This document shows positions 23,691-35,262 of a stretch of DNA of 64,000 nucleotides, in pieces. Location: assembly GCA_023653785.1 (NCBI GenBank), contig JAMKCH010002901.1, forward strand, positions 1-64,000, written 5' to 3'. Each line of letters starts with the position of its first letter. The stretch's first letter is position 1. Below the pieces are notes generated by a model, which did no database searches, was not told the DNA's origin, and saw only the letters and a list, made by a program, of their open reading frames with translations. The translations under genes and the position numbers were made by a program. The DNA is from Ophioderma brevispina. Taxonomy: Eukaryota > Echinodermata > Ophiuroidea > Amphilepidida > Ophiodermatidae.

Positions 23691-25257
23691 CTTGACTGCA
23701 TTTCGTTAAGGAGCCGACATGTACAAAAAAGGAAAGGAAATTATATTTGCCAAATAAATATACATTCATAACAAATCTATACCATGATTTTGTGATATTT
23801 CTGTCTTCAGAATGCACGTTCATGAAATTCATCATACCACTGCTGCATAAACTGAGCTAACATCCTCATGTTAGCAGTGAAAAAAATTCTTGCCTGGTTG
23901 CAGTTCCTATGTTGCTACTGCTCTAAAACAATAGGATCGAAAATCAACTTTGCAAAAGAATTACAGTTTTGGGGAATCTTGACACACACAGTTATTAATC
24001 ATTTTGGAAAAATATAAAAAGGCTATACATATTTTTAAAAAACTGAGTAAGGAACTGTTTCAAAAGCAAGAAAGAATACAATATTTAATTATTTTATAAT
24101 TTCTTTAATTTGTGAGAATTAAAGATAATAAAGATTCTTTTTGTAAAGAAAAAAATGTTTAAAAATAAAAGAATCCCAGAAAAATGGCAATTTCTTTGGA
24201 AAACCACTACTAATGTAAAATGTGATTTTATTTTTGCAATAGTTTTGTTACAAATTATAATCTGATTTCTATTATATCTTAAAGAAAAGCTTAGTTATTT
24301 TCTTTATATTAAGTCCATTTGTTATTTTGTATTTTTGCACCATAAATCTGCATTGATCAATATTGATCAATAACTTTTCCAACGTCACTTTTTAGGATTG
24401 CCAGCCAGGTCAGAAATGCAGAAGGGACTTTAATGCATCAATTTTAACATGGCTGGCAGATCGGGAATTTTGGGTTGAGGAAAAGCTTTAAAACTAGAAG
24501 CACTTCGATCAAATGGCCTCTCTATAATACAAGGCGGCGAGAAATGACACCGACGTTATATCCATAACAATATAGCAAAGACAATTCAACATGCAATTTC
24601 AGATGGCAGATTTCTTCTAGACAAAAACATATGTTTGAATAAAATGGTCTATTGTGTAACATAAGTATAAGTCAAATTCAATATCAATGGTCTCAATTGT
24701 CTCATATCAATGTCTCAAATTTATGACACATAATGAACGGCTCAGAGATATTTGGTTTACATCTCTAAGGTAATTATTTTGCACAAATTAACGTTATACT
24801 CGGCGTCCATAAATTGCAAGAAGAACTTAAGCTGAAGTTCTCTGTAGATAAATCGGAATTAAAACTTAAATCAATATCGCAGTGCTGTTTTAAAGCGGAA
24901 TACAAAACTTTCTATGGTTTCACTTTTACTCCCACGTGTTCGTTGTAGGTTAAAACCATGAAATCTTGCTTGACCAAAGTAAACTGTGGGTCTTACACCA
25001 GCTATCTTGAATTTAGTATGGGGAATTTAACATTGTTTTTACTTATCATTTTCATTTGTAAGCGCTGGGATTTATTTTTTTATAATCCTGTCCAATACTC
25101 TCCACCTTCTATTGTTTACAATTATTGTGTTAAATGTTTGTACTCAACATCACTGCTGAAGAACATGTTACTCTATTTAAAAGCGATGCATCTTTTGTTG
25201 GCTCAAAATCGACCAACAGGATTTTTAAATCCCTCGTACCTGCCATATTTCACTCAG
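23691..25257. other. no gene seen
   Basis: AT-rich intergenic sequence. A perfect 20 bp palindrome, ATTGATCAATATTGATCAAT, lies at 24352-24371. The 115-codon frame starting 24958 runs into the MITE at 25258 and looks random. Confidence 0.45.
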
Positions 25258-25700
25258 ATTCGTCCGAAAATGTGTATTTGTGTCACAAGACTGCGAAAGA
25301 TCTAAATTAGTACTGCGCGAGAGATTACGTTATCAGTCCGTCCAATAGCGAATGTATGCAAATGAACCTAAATCTCAAATATCTCCCGGAATACGAAGGG
25401 GTTCTCTGGAGATTTTTGCATAGAGGGTCCGTTACTAGGTATTTGTTTTGAATATGTAGCGTAATTGGGTCTGAACCTATAGAACCTAGCGGGACGTTGA
25501 ATGTTTTTGTCAGGTACTTCGGGGCTCGCAAAGACTTAAGTCCGCATTCGCTACGGGCCGCATCCCCTTTTTTCCCACAAGGCCTATTTTGTTTTCGGTA
25601 TATCAGTCTTGATAGTTTTCACGCGGGTTTCAAATTTCCGCCAATTTTTTTTTCGAATTTTAGAAACAGGATATACCGTACTTCCCGGACCGCCGTTACC
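25258..25700. mobile_element. ~440 bp MITE, family E, copy 1
   Basis: It matches the reverse complement of 55461-55902 along its length: tactgcgcgagagatt, aaatctcaaatatctcc, cgaaggggttct, taattgggtctgaacctata, gaacctagcg, gcattcgctacg, ttagaaacagg and gtacttcccggaccgccgt. In this copy the left tip is eroded. The right tip keeps ccgccgt. No transposase is encoded. See copy 2 for the inverted ends and target-site duplication. Confidence 0.8.
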
Positions 25701-26136
25701 TGAACTGAACATATACGCTGCGCTTTATTCAAAAATCCAGCGCATGGCGCTTTTCATCACACATAAAAAAAAGAAAAAAACACTAGAATTGATATCAATG
25801 GGTGCTTGTCGACGAGACTCACGACATATGTCACGGGCATGTAAAGTAGTCCTCTCACATTCCATTCACATGGGAGTCGCTGTCTAATTCGGCAAGAGTT
25901 GAAAAAAGCTCTAATTCATCCCCTTACACACTTCCTGAACACCATCAAACATTAGGGTTGGTTGTCATTGCATATTATGTGCTTATGTGCATACAGGTCA
26001 TATTCCTATTGTCTAATTTTTCATAGGGGGTACGATACCTTTAAATAACGTTCTAATACTTTTACAGCCTCTCTCAAGAAAGTAGAAAGAACTTATGTTC
26101 AAATCTAATGTATATGATGACAAAGGACACAATATC
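25701..26136. other. no gene seen
   Basis: Unrecognised AT-rich sequence. Confidence 0.4.
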
Positions 26137-26430
26137 TTAAAGGCACTATTAGTGATTTGTTCAAGACCAGAAAATCGAAAAAAGCATTAAAAAAAAAAAA
26201 AAAATTATATTTTTTCATGTTTGTTGAGCAAGTTATAGGACCAAAAGCAACCTAAAAAGAAAACAAATCGGATACTTTATTCATTACTTTTCTCTCAATT
26301 TTTCGATTGAAAAAAATAACCTATGTGAATTCTACAAACTTATTTTTTTCTTAATTCAATTTTTTAAGCTTTTCGTGCACATTTAAATATCTTGACTCGT
26401 TTGGTTTGATCACTGATAGTGTCCTTTTAA
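26137..26430. mobile_element. MITE with TTAAAGGCACTATTAGTGAT ends, copy 3
   Basis: The left end TTAAAGGCACTATTAGTGAT (26137) and the right end ATCACTGATAGTGTCCTTTTAA (26409-26430) form inverted tips of about 20 bases with two mismatches. The interior keeps a gaccaaaagcaacct block and an attgaa block found in the copies at 20358 and 22223, so all three are one family. It is non-coding and carries a 16 base A run near 26190. Confidence 0.7.
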
Positions 26431-28239
26431 TATTACGAACAGAACGTATGAGGTTGTGTTTATAAAATCTTACTACGGGAAAATATCGCGCCCCACTAAC
26501 AAAATGTCCTCGACCAGTATTGGAACCATCGCTCAACCTCCACTTTCGTATTTTGAAGTGCATTCAATGTTCTCGACTTGTAGACTCTCCAGGAATTTTA
26601 CCTCCCTGAGCATCCGTAGCAATGGCGACTGTAATACTCGCGGGTTTATGAAACACGTGGATCTTTATGAACATCTTGTGCATAACACTGAGAGGCCAGG
26701 ATTTGCTAAGCTATTAAATAATTCATCTTACAATACGCGTTATTAAATATGGTAGAAAACCAATAAGAAAGTTCTCATTATGTTGCATTGTAAATACGAT
26801 TGGAATTTATGGTATAAAGAAAAGCTCTGTCGATCACCGTTCGATCAACGACAATCAAAGGCAAAACAGATATCTTCCCTCAGGTAAAAAGAGATTACAT
26901 TTAAATATCATGTCGTTAGCAAAATGTTTGGCAAAAAGCAACCCATTTTTAAATAGTCAGTAACTCATCTTTTGGTTGAAATGGGCGAGGATTCCAATCT
27001 GAAACCAAAACCATAACTTATTATATAATCATCGTTCTTACATAAGGACTCTGATCTGCATCCCATATCCGTCACCTGCTTTTGTTGTAATTACTCATGA
27101 TCGAACCGTATCTATCGTTTTATATTTCAGGCCAAATCGGAATATCGTTTCCCATCTTCTCATTTTGAACGCCCAGGGGTTCAACTCGATCTTCTATATA
27201 TGTCAACATCATAATCGACCGGTGGTATCATGAGTAAAGACACAATGCCTCCGCATCGTCCCCTTCAACTATTTCATAGTCCTTTTTGTAACTGATTGAT
27301 TGCAAACCCACAGAGGCTACCTCCCTGGTAGCATGAAATTAAAAAAAAACTCTCTTTCCCAGACGGGATTGCAGACAACGCACACGTGTTCTTTGAACAC
27401 GTGCATTTTTCAGTTACATGTTAAAGAAACATCGCTGATTATAAAATAACGTAACTAATCACTGTAGAGTAACCTGCTTGAAAGTTATTTCTAAAATTAA
27501 AAAAAAAATGTTGGGTTTGTTTGCAAATATCTACATGCTTCGCTTACTAACTTTAGCAGTCCACGAGATATTCGCTCACCACTACTACTTGTTTACATAC
27601 TGTTGATTAATGATGATTTAATCTAAATATTCTGTGGTTGAATTTGCTACATTATTATTGTCACATGAATTCGTAGCGTCGCCATTGACATTTCGGCTCT
27701 ACTGCTCAATTTACAGAACCTATTAGCGCTAATTCTTTGCTTTATTCAGAACTCATTGGTCTTCTGTAGGAAGGCCCCTCCCTAAGGCTACGAGCTGCTT
27801 TTCATCAAAACGATGCTGTCATATTCTGCGTGTCACCGTTAAACAGAGATTTTATGACCAAATTGTTTGAAATTCTCAGACTGATTCGAACACCAGCAAT
27901 TGAGTCTGGATCACAACTCTAAACTCTGGATGTGAGATCATTCTCATGTACACAACTCTTACCTTCCGAAAGAAATAAATTACCGATTGCTTACGTAAGC
28001 CCCCTGTCTTCTTCCTGCAACACCAACAGCAGGATTTTTCGTCTGATATTTTCAAGATGGAACAGAAAAACATCTCCTTAACCTCTTGTTTACACGTGAG
28101 TTTCTGTTGTCATTACATGGGCTGTTTCAGTATGATTGAAATAAGCCATCAATCCATTTGTTAAAAATTTTAACTCGCAAATTCAAGAAGATTATATCTT
28201 GGAAAGTTGCTTAAAGTACCCTTCGAAATTAACAGAACA
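26431..28239. other. no gene seen
   Basis: No gene recognised. A 21 bp inverted repeat, CACGTGTTC-ttt-GAACACGTG, lies at 27383-27403 and contains two CACGTG boxes. It could be a regulatory site, but there is no gene next to it. A 96-codon frame at 26456 has no family resemblance. Confidence 0.4.
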
Positions 28240-28555
28240 CGTGTCTTCAGGGTTGCATAAAGTAACACTATAAAAATTGTACTCCAGTTGATAAAAGGGA
28301 ACAATATTTCTGTTGAGTCAAAGTCTTAGTCAAAGTTTGAAGTAAACCTTACGTGTTTATGGTAAGGTGAAATATACTCCGCTTGCAGTAAGGCTTCTCA
28401 AATTTGACTAAGATTTATTCAACAGAACGATTTGTTCCCTTTTTAACAATGATAAAATTTATTCAAACATTTTACAGTGCAGCCGTTCTTGACTAAAAAA
28501 TCTTACTCAAATCATGTCTCCTATAAAATCACTTTATGCAGCACTGACTGTTATA
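28240..28555. mobile_element. ~310 bp foldback/MITE, non-coding
   Basis: The left arm (ttgcataaagt, gataaaagggaacaa, ttctgttgagtcaaag, tcttagtcaaa) is repeated inverted on the right (ttgactaagatttattcaac, agaacg, ttgttccctttttaac, actttatgcagc). The arms are over 100 bases with indels and meet near 28380 (aagtaaaccttacgtg / cttgcagtaaggcttctc). No protein is encoded. Confidence 0.65.
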
Positions 28556-28687
28556 TTCAAGGTCATAAAATCATCAGTGATTATAGTTTATTTTTGTTGA
28601 AGTTGTGATAATGTACACCATGCGTCAATCATCTTGAGACAGCCTTTAGTATGTGTTTGATGTGTTTAATTAGTATTTGGCATCCTA

Positions 28688-28926
28688 CCCGCTGGGCCAT
28701 TTGTATTCGAGGTGGATATCATGCCCGTGTAGATGAAGGTGCTGTTTTGCCATTACATGTTTAGGTTGTGGCATTTCGATTGGTTTTACTTCTTAGGGAA
28801 GCGAAATCAAACAAAAATACTTGTTAAGGGTGCTGTTTTAATCAGCGAAAATGCTTGCTTAGGGTACATTTTAGCCGGTCATACATGAGCATGATATCAA
28901 CTTTGGAATACAAGTGGCCCCTCGGG
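28688..28926. mobile_element. hAT-like MITE, family H, older copy
   Basis: The left end CCCGCTGGGCCATTTGTATT plus gatatcatg is mirrored by the right end (catgatatcaac-tttgg, aatacaagtggcccctcggg). That gives inverted repeats of about 35 bases. The tips match the element at 50476-50908. No clear target-site duplication survives. Confidence 0.65.
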
Positions 28927-29590
28927 TTCCGAGATTTGTGATTTCGATATAACAAAATATGAGCGGGTAGGTTCCAATAGTGTTTTGGCATGGAATGACC
29001 CTTAATAAATCATTGATAGTGCCTTTAATTCATTCAAGATCTGGGTATTTCTTACTTATATTTTGTCATTTGAATATATTTTCCCTAAAGTTCAAAATTT
29101 TACTTTTTCGTCCAACATTATAACGACTTCCAATTTGTTTTTCAAATGTTTTTGAGACACCCAACGTAAATGTCATAACTTAAATCTAGGACAAACAAAC
29201 GCACATATTATCAAGATATGGCTTAAAAATTCTATCATTAGCGTCAAAAAGGGATGAAAATTGAGAATAATTTAGAAGTGTTTTATTGAAAAGGCCACAA
29301 AAAATCTTGCTTCAGGCTGCAGCAATGTTTAAAGCATATGTTTTAAGCATATGTAGCGATGCTTAAAGCATATTTTAATGCATTATATAAAGAATTAAAT
29401 ACATTAAATTTAAATCACGGGAAACGTTTTATGATAAAGCTTTTTCTTAAGAACCCGATCTACATGTAAGCCGCTTGTTGGAACATGAATGAATCTCATG
29501 TTCTGATAATGTAGGCAAAACAATCCTTAGTGTATAAGCAGGGTAGCAGTAGCAAGTATTTTCTTCACTTGAATTCCTATAGGGCTACAA
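28927..29590. other. no gene seen; one isolated MITE-like end
   Basis: AT-rich. The stretch atcattgatagtgccttta at 29004-29022 matches the right tip of the TTAAAG-CACTAT MITEs, but no left partner was found. Reiterated aaagcatat motifs lie at 29330-29380. Confidence 0.4.
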
Positions 29591-29735
29591 AGTTTGCAGA
29601 GCATGTTCAATAGCTGGTATACAGATCAAATCCAGAATTGAGCACCCGAATAAATCACATCAGCAAGTGAACCCACCGGGATTCGAACCCGGGAATTTTT
29701 GGTAATTTGCGCCACAGGCAAGCACCACAAGCTTT
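29591..29735 (-). mobile_element. tRNA-derived SINE, 3'-truncated copy
   Basis: On the minus strand the head reads tgcttgcctgtggcgcaaat and then an intact RNA polymerase III B box, GGGTTCGAATCCC, at about 29677-29690. After it comes a shared body (gatttattcgggt, ttctggatttgatctgtata, ccagctattga). It lies directly downstream of another copy (29740-30066), so the two form a head-to-tail pair. There is no functional tRNA cloverleaf, only the promoter boxes. Confidence 0.75.
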
Positions 29736-29739
29736 CCAA

Positions 29740-30066
29740 TGATGCTCAGGTTTCCAGAACGGCTTGGGAAAGCAAGGGGTTTCCACCCTACTCTAATATC
29801 GAAGCTGGCTGCGATTACACGTACAGGCGTGAATCTCCATGTACATGGAGCCGACGGCTTATCGTCCCCTCCGAAGGAAGGGATATTCTCATGGTTTTTT
29901 TTTTCCCAAGTCCAAATGAACCATGGAGAGTGGGATTCTATTTTTCATCAATAGTTCTTATATAACAAAATGTAATCCAGAATTTAGTACACGAAATAAA
30001 TCCAAAAAAGTGGCCGAGGACCTCCTGCACAAAAGGCGAATACCCTAACCAGCGGGCCACCCTCTC
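29740..30066 (-). mobile_element. tRNA-derived SINE, full-length but degraded head
   Basis: The minus-strand head ggtggcccgctggttagggt with tattcgcc resembles a tRNA A-box region. Its B box is lost. The body matches the copies at 29591-29735 and 34530-34858: tggatttatttcg, ccatggttcatttgga, the ccttcggaggggacgataag block and ccgtcgg, then gagtagggtg-aaacccc. A T run at 29894-29902 is within the body. Confidence 0.7.
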
Positions 30067-31732
30067 CCACAATCTCCTAAGCTGCACTGCAAAGTCATCT
30101 GCAGTTGGAATGAGCAATCCCCACAGTTCCGTTCTGAGTGATGCTCAAGTTGAGCTTTTCAGAGTATTTATCCAGATCCAGATCCAGATTATTGGTGTTA
30201 TTTCAGCTCAGTGTGGTCGTTAGAAAAGATATTTTGAAACAGCAGTGTGGTGTGCACATGTATATATGTAACAGCCTCTGGGAATATTAACATCGTACAT
30301 TACTTTTAGCGCTCGTTCTTGCTTCTTTTGCTCAATCAGATTCGATTTTGGACAGATGATTTCTTTCAATTGGAAGCGTTTCCATTGAATACACACACAA
30401 TACTATATAGTTGACAATAGTTTTCGTCACCCAACAGAATTGTCAATATTTAATTCGAGTCACAGAATACTTGCAAAGTGCATTGCTTCATACGAAAAGC
30501 TCCAAATTGCAATATATTATTACATTTGCGTATTCCTTCTGATTTGCACGTCTGATTTTTAACAAATCATCCTAATAATGCATGACTTGATACTAAAGGT
30601 TCACACGTTTGCAGGGAATTTATAAAATGGTTTCTTTATTTTTCTATAGCAGGTTGGGTTTTTCGGAAAATACGTATAGCTCTTATTTTATTTTTACATC
30701 ACGATTTCTATCAAAGTGAGTTCCTGCAAAGTTTAAACCGCTACAAGTCAGCATAATCAACCATACTAAATTAGTTTGATCGCAGCAAATAAAGTCCTAA
30801 TTAAGGAAATATTTATATTTGCTATACACCTGATTGACAAAAAGAAACCCCTCATCACTATTGTGTATTTGTAGGTTTGGTATTTGAGTAACGCTATATT
30901 TGGTTTCCATTTGAATAACGGCACATTTCCTTGCTTCTGTGATTATGAATATTCACAAAACAAATACACCTATCAATCTTGTGATGCTTTGGTTGATGTA
31001 AAGCAAATAAATGGGTCTTGTCAGGTATATAAGGTCTGGATCCGGGTAGGGTCAGCAAAGGTAGGTAGTTTTCATTTCACTTCACTAAAATACAGAAATC
31101 AATATGGGAAAAAAAAACAGCTATACACGCTACTATAAGTAAAAAAAATATGTACAGGCTTCTTAAATGCATCAGTGGGGGATTTCTTTAACAGGAGTAT
31201 ATATTAATTTAGCCTTGTATATCCTTAATGTCACTAGGGGAAAATCTGACGATCACCGCAAAAAGGGCGGTAGGGTTATTTATCTTGTTAGATCAAGGGG
31301 TAATTTCCCCCAACACAAGGCAGGGGTCCGCTGCATGAATTTTTCAAAAGTACATTTAAAGTTAAGGAACGCTAGGGATATATTAATTTAGCCTTCAGGC
31401 TTCGCTTTATTTTTAGTTTGCTGCAGTTCGACCCTGAGTCAACGATGTATAGCGCCCTCTCCTTGGGGAGTGCAAGCTCGCTCTGCCCGGATTCGGGCTT
31501 CGCCTGCGGCGATCCTGTCATACTTGCTGGACAAAATTGTGAGGCGTCTTTGACTAATATAACTTTTGTTGTATGTAAGATAACTTTCCAATTATTTTTT
31601 AAATACTTTTGGAAGGAATTATCCTTTTTTTTTGCATATTCCAATTATATGTCCATATTTACTCCAGATTGCAATAGTATAATCGAGCTCTTTAAATGAA
31701 AAGATTACTTTTGGTTGACTTCAGGAAAATTT
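30067..31732. other. no gene seen
   Basis: Mostly AT-rich. A short ccagat microrepeat lies at 30175-30190. A GC-richer patch at 31420-31530 has gggcttcgcctgcggcga, which resembles the apex of the foldback hairpins elsewhere in the window, but no arms were found. The frames of 84-93 codons here are not recognised. Confidence 0.4.
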
Positions 31733-31940
31733 AAAACGACCCAATGTCCGAAAGGATACATATTTCTCGGTGTGGCTATTTTGTGACTCTGGGTCACTGG
31801 TGACCCCGATGAATTCAACAGACTTTGCAGAATAAAGTGCATGTCCACATGCACTTTATTCAGTAAAGTATGGTGAATTCACTAGTGACTCAGGATCAAG
31901 AAATGGCCACACCGAAAAATTACCAGGAAACTGTCGTTTG
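31733..31940. mobile_element. ~205 bp foldback element
   Basis: The left arm (ttctcggtgtggctatt, gactctgggtcactggtga, gaattca, agactttgcagaataaagtg) is mirrored by the right arm (cactttattcagtaaagta, gaattcactagtgactcagg, aaatggccacaccgaaaaat). The centre, AATAAAGTGCATGT-cc-ACATGCACTTTATT, is an almost perfect hairpin at 31831-31860. No coding content. Confidence 0.75.
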
Positions 31941-33145
31941 GAGATGAAGATGTATTTAAATCCTTCTTGTTCGAATGTTGTACATTTATCTTTGACTATC
32001 AAGAATCAAGTAAAAGGTAGTGATTAGCAACACTAATGATCTTCTATAAAGTAAAAAAAAAAACTCTCTATCTTGTGCACACTTTGTTACAATATAATAA
32101 TTATTAAAAGAAGACTGTCTCAAAATGCATTTCATTAAAACATATTAATATGCACGTTTTCATTTAGAGCTATTACCGAAAGCAATTAACAAAATGGGGC
32201 GGACCTGATGAAGTATATAAATCAATCTTGTAGGGTGCCAATATGATCAAGTGCTAAGTGAATTGTCGTTTGGTGGGAAACGAATGCAAACGCAATGTGT
32301 TTCGCTTAAACGTCGCTTGAGTAAGTCTTGAATAAATAATCCATGATATCTTGTGACATTACACACGACGCAACTGGTAATGATTTTGGATTTTTTTTCT
32401 GATATTCAAATTGGGAATTATTAACGCATCATGTTGTTGGAAGTTGTAACTGATCTTTTTCATCAATCATTTGCGTCGTTGTCTGCTGAGCTGATAGATA
32501 TCTTAAGAAACAACTTTCTGCTGAGAAGATCTCGAAGCATCGTGAGTATCGATCGCTAACACCCATTAAAGACACTACCACAGTCCCCAGGCGTGGCCAC
32601 TGCAGATGAGCGATTACCTTGTACTCTCACGGGTACAATCCAACTATCGCTTCTGACATTTCTTATAGACTTTGCTGGAACAGCCTTTGAAACCGATACG
32701 GTTTTATCATCTTATTTGTTTTAGCATGAATTTCAAGCATATATGGTCTCGTAGGAGGAGGCGAACCTCGCCCGTACTTGTTCAACATTTTCAAGGGTAA
32801 GTTTTGCATTGTAACCTTTCAACTTGGTAGTTTGTGTATAGGCTATAACATGTGACTTTCCTCCGAAGGTCATTTGGAAAGGCATTTAAACATGGGGACT
32901 AGGCTTGTTTGTACTCATTTGTCCAAGCACGAGTGAATGGGGTTCTTTGGGGTGAAAATTGAGATTTGTAGACCATCATGTTATGTTATGCTAAAAGGAT
33001 TAAATTAAACTTAAGTCGGTCAAAGATCATGCCAACGAAATACATTAAAATTAACTCTCTACCTTGGAACCTGGGCTAGAACTAGCCTAAATTCGCTTCA
33101 GTGGTTTCATTGTTTTAGCGCAGTGAAGCTTAACCATTGCTAACG
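31941..33145. other. no gene seen
   Basis: Unrecognised intergenic sequence. No repeat partner in the window. Confidence 0.4.
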
Positions 33146-33475
33146 CTAGCGAGGCATAGGCAATTCTGGACGGAACCTGCCCTTGATTTCTATACAAAAT
33201 GTATCTCCTCCAGGCTGTTTTTCAATGAAATTGTAATCCGTTATCATCTGGTCTGCCCACAAAATCGTTGTGGCTGCATATAACCACAGGCCAATCTTTA
33301 CTGATACAATCCTTGATGTGGGAGGCCCAGGAAATTGCCTAGCACGGGTCCAGGTAAAGGTTAAAGTTAGACCGTACCTATATTTTACACATGGTATATA
33401 ACACAAAATTGGGCGCATAACACATGTTATCATCAATATGCTTAGTATCAACATACAATACATGATAGAGGTCAC
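33146..33475 (-). other. unassigned 109-codon open frame, possible decayed exon
   Basis: The minus-strand frame ends SVKIGLWLYAATTILWADQM, then ITDYNFIEKQPGGDTFCIEI and a basic-proline tail. The C-terminal half looks less random than its surroundings, and AG dinucleotides precede it where a splice acceptor could sit. No family is recognised and no partner exon was found. Chance is the default explanation. Confidence 0.15.
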
Positions 33476-33669
33476 ATCAGTATACTTTACTTAAGAGGAA
33501 GGAAAAAAAACAACCCTTTTGACTGTATTCACCTATAAAACAACTTCAAGAATACCGCAAAGAGCCCCATTTACTCGTGCTATGCTAATTTATGGTAATT
33601 CTGAATATGGTTCATAGAAATGCATCATTCGAATTTATTGAAAACCAAAAATCTTTCACAAATTTGAAC

Positions 33670-33945
33670 TCTTTGCTCAAAAGTCCATGGCCTTTCCAAT
33701 TTTAATAGAAGTGGCCAAAATGTTGGTGTCTGAATAAAGTTATTATTATTGTCATTTACTCTGTCAGATCTTAGGGCTAAATGTTGCTTGGTTTGAATTT
33801 AATGAGCGAAAGTGCCCCCTTTCGGCGAACAATATTAATTTTACACAGTATTCTATGGGGCTTAGAAAATCACGTAATTAAACGGATAGCGTGAAACTTT
33901 ACAGATCGGGTATTGGGGTCACAGTCATTCAATCAACATGGGGAT
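33670..33945. repeat. dispersed repeat Z, copy 2
   Basis: It aligns with 18740-19025 in the same orientation (aagtggccaaaatgttgg, tcatttactctgtc, atgagcgaaagtg, cgaacaatattaatttta, attctatggggctta, aacggatagcgtgaaac). It is non-coding and diverged. Confidence 0.6.
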
Positions 33946-34529
33946 GTGTATAATTGAATCGGGTAATCCCTTTTAATACGAAACTGGTTACGTCAGACCA
34001 ATTATATTTATATATCCCAAATTTAAAAGGCTTAACGTTTGTACTGGACATTCGTAAGTAAAAACTGTCAATTACCTTTTGTAAAAGGTAAAACGTGCTC
34101 ACCATCAGTTTTACATAGGGAAAATACCGATTCGTCTTTTTGTGTTGTGTTAAGAATACACATAGCACAACTCCTTCCAGAAATAATGAAACAGCAAAAC
34201 GTTTTTAATCTAATCTTTAATGTTTTATCGCGATTTAATTTTTTATGGAAATTTCTATCATTTTTGTTACGGGACGTACCCAAGGTCAGAAATACAACCT
34301 CCCGTGGTTCATAAAACAAAATATCAATGACTCAATGATATTTGTAAGAAGATTGACTTAACCAAGGTGTAAATTGAAAAGAATGATTTTAATATATACA
34401 TTTTTCTTCTTAGCGTATCCACAAGTCATTGGTAGTGGCTTGTGGTGGTGTCGGGATTTATTCAACTGAGTATACTGATCCGGGGCCGCGTGTATCCATG
34501 ATACGCGTACGCTCCTAACATGGCCCGCT
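33946..34529. other. no gene seen
   Basis: AT-rich. A short inverted repeat at 34070-34092 (attaccttttgtaaaaggta and following) includes taccttttgtaaaaggta. The 91- and 83-codon antisense frames at 34039-34319 are unrecognised. Confidence 0.4.
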
Positions 34530-34858
34530 TTGAGGCTGGGGCGGATTGGGACAGTCAGGGGTTTTCACCCTACTCTTACTCGGCACTAACTGCGATGTAC
34601 ATGTACAGTTGTGTACACGGGACCGACGGCTTAACGTCCCCTCCGAAGGACGGGATGCTTTCATGACCCATTTGCCCAATTCCAAGTGAACCATGGAGGA
34701 GAGCGGTATTTCTGTAATCAATAGCTGGTATATAGATCAAATCCAGAATTAATAGTACCCGAATAAATCCCAGCAAGTGACCCCACCGTTATTCTAACCC
34801 GGTATATTTTTGGTAAATTTGCGCCACAGGCAAGCATCCTAACCGCTAGGCCGCACGC
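34530..34858 (-). mobile_element. tRNA-derived SINE, full-length
   Basis: Minus strand, 5' to 3': the head gcctagcggttaggatgctt carries an A box, then tgcctgtggcgcaaat and a mutated B box (gggttagaataacggt). The body follows: gggatttattcgggtact, ctggatttgatctatata, ccatggttcacttgga, cggaggggacgttaag, ccgtcggtcccgtgta, then gagtagggtgaaaacccct. The order and sequence match 29740-30066. RNA polymerase III would have started transcription from the head. No trailing A tract was seen. Confidence 0.8.
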
Positions 34859-34984
34859 GGTAGTTTTTGATCACCACCCATGCTCCAGGAGCAGGTCTCC
34901 CTCACTAACTTCAAAGGCAGCTATTGAGTTTTCTTTTCTTTTTTGGACTTATTTTTCCTCTAACCTGAAAAAATAATGAAAATT

Positions 34985-35062
34985 TTAAATATTTTAGAAG
35001 AAGCAGTAGTGAGATTCGAACCCGAAACCACAGTATCATGAGGTCAGCTACCTAACCACAAG
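34985..35062 (-). mobile_element. tRNA-like SINE head, second family
   Basis: The minus strand reads gctggtcttgtggttaggta, gctgacctcatgatactgtg and then GGGTTCGAATCTC, giving good A- and B-box matches. The acceptor arms do not pair, so it is not a working tRNA gene. An AT-rich tail follows at lower coordinates (ttctaaaatatttaaaattt). Confidence 0.6.
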
Positions 35063-35149
35063 ACCAGCGAGGATTGGTGTGCCAGATTTGCAATTCTTAT
35101 CCTTGATAACATTTACGGAATAAATCGCTACTGCTATTGTGGTCAGCAA

Positions 35150-35262
35150 TCAATATAATGAATAGCTCCGCTCTGGAATGGTTGCCACAACCCATGCTCC
35201 AGGAGCATGAGTGGTGGTCAAAATCTCACACTTGCCGCTAGGCCACGCTCTCCAAATATATA
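35150..35262 (-). mobile_element. SINE head fragment with a CATGCTCC-T-GGAGCATG palindrome
   Basis: The minus strand begins ggagagcgtggcctagcggc (A-box-like), then gattttgaccaccactcatg and a 17 bp palindrome in the body. The same ccatgctccaggagca block recurs at 34878-34893, next to another SINE head, so this SINE family was inserted at least twice in this 0.8 kb. Confidence 0.5.
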
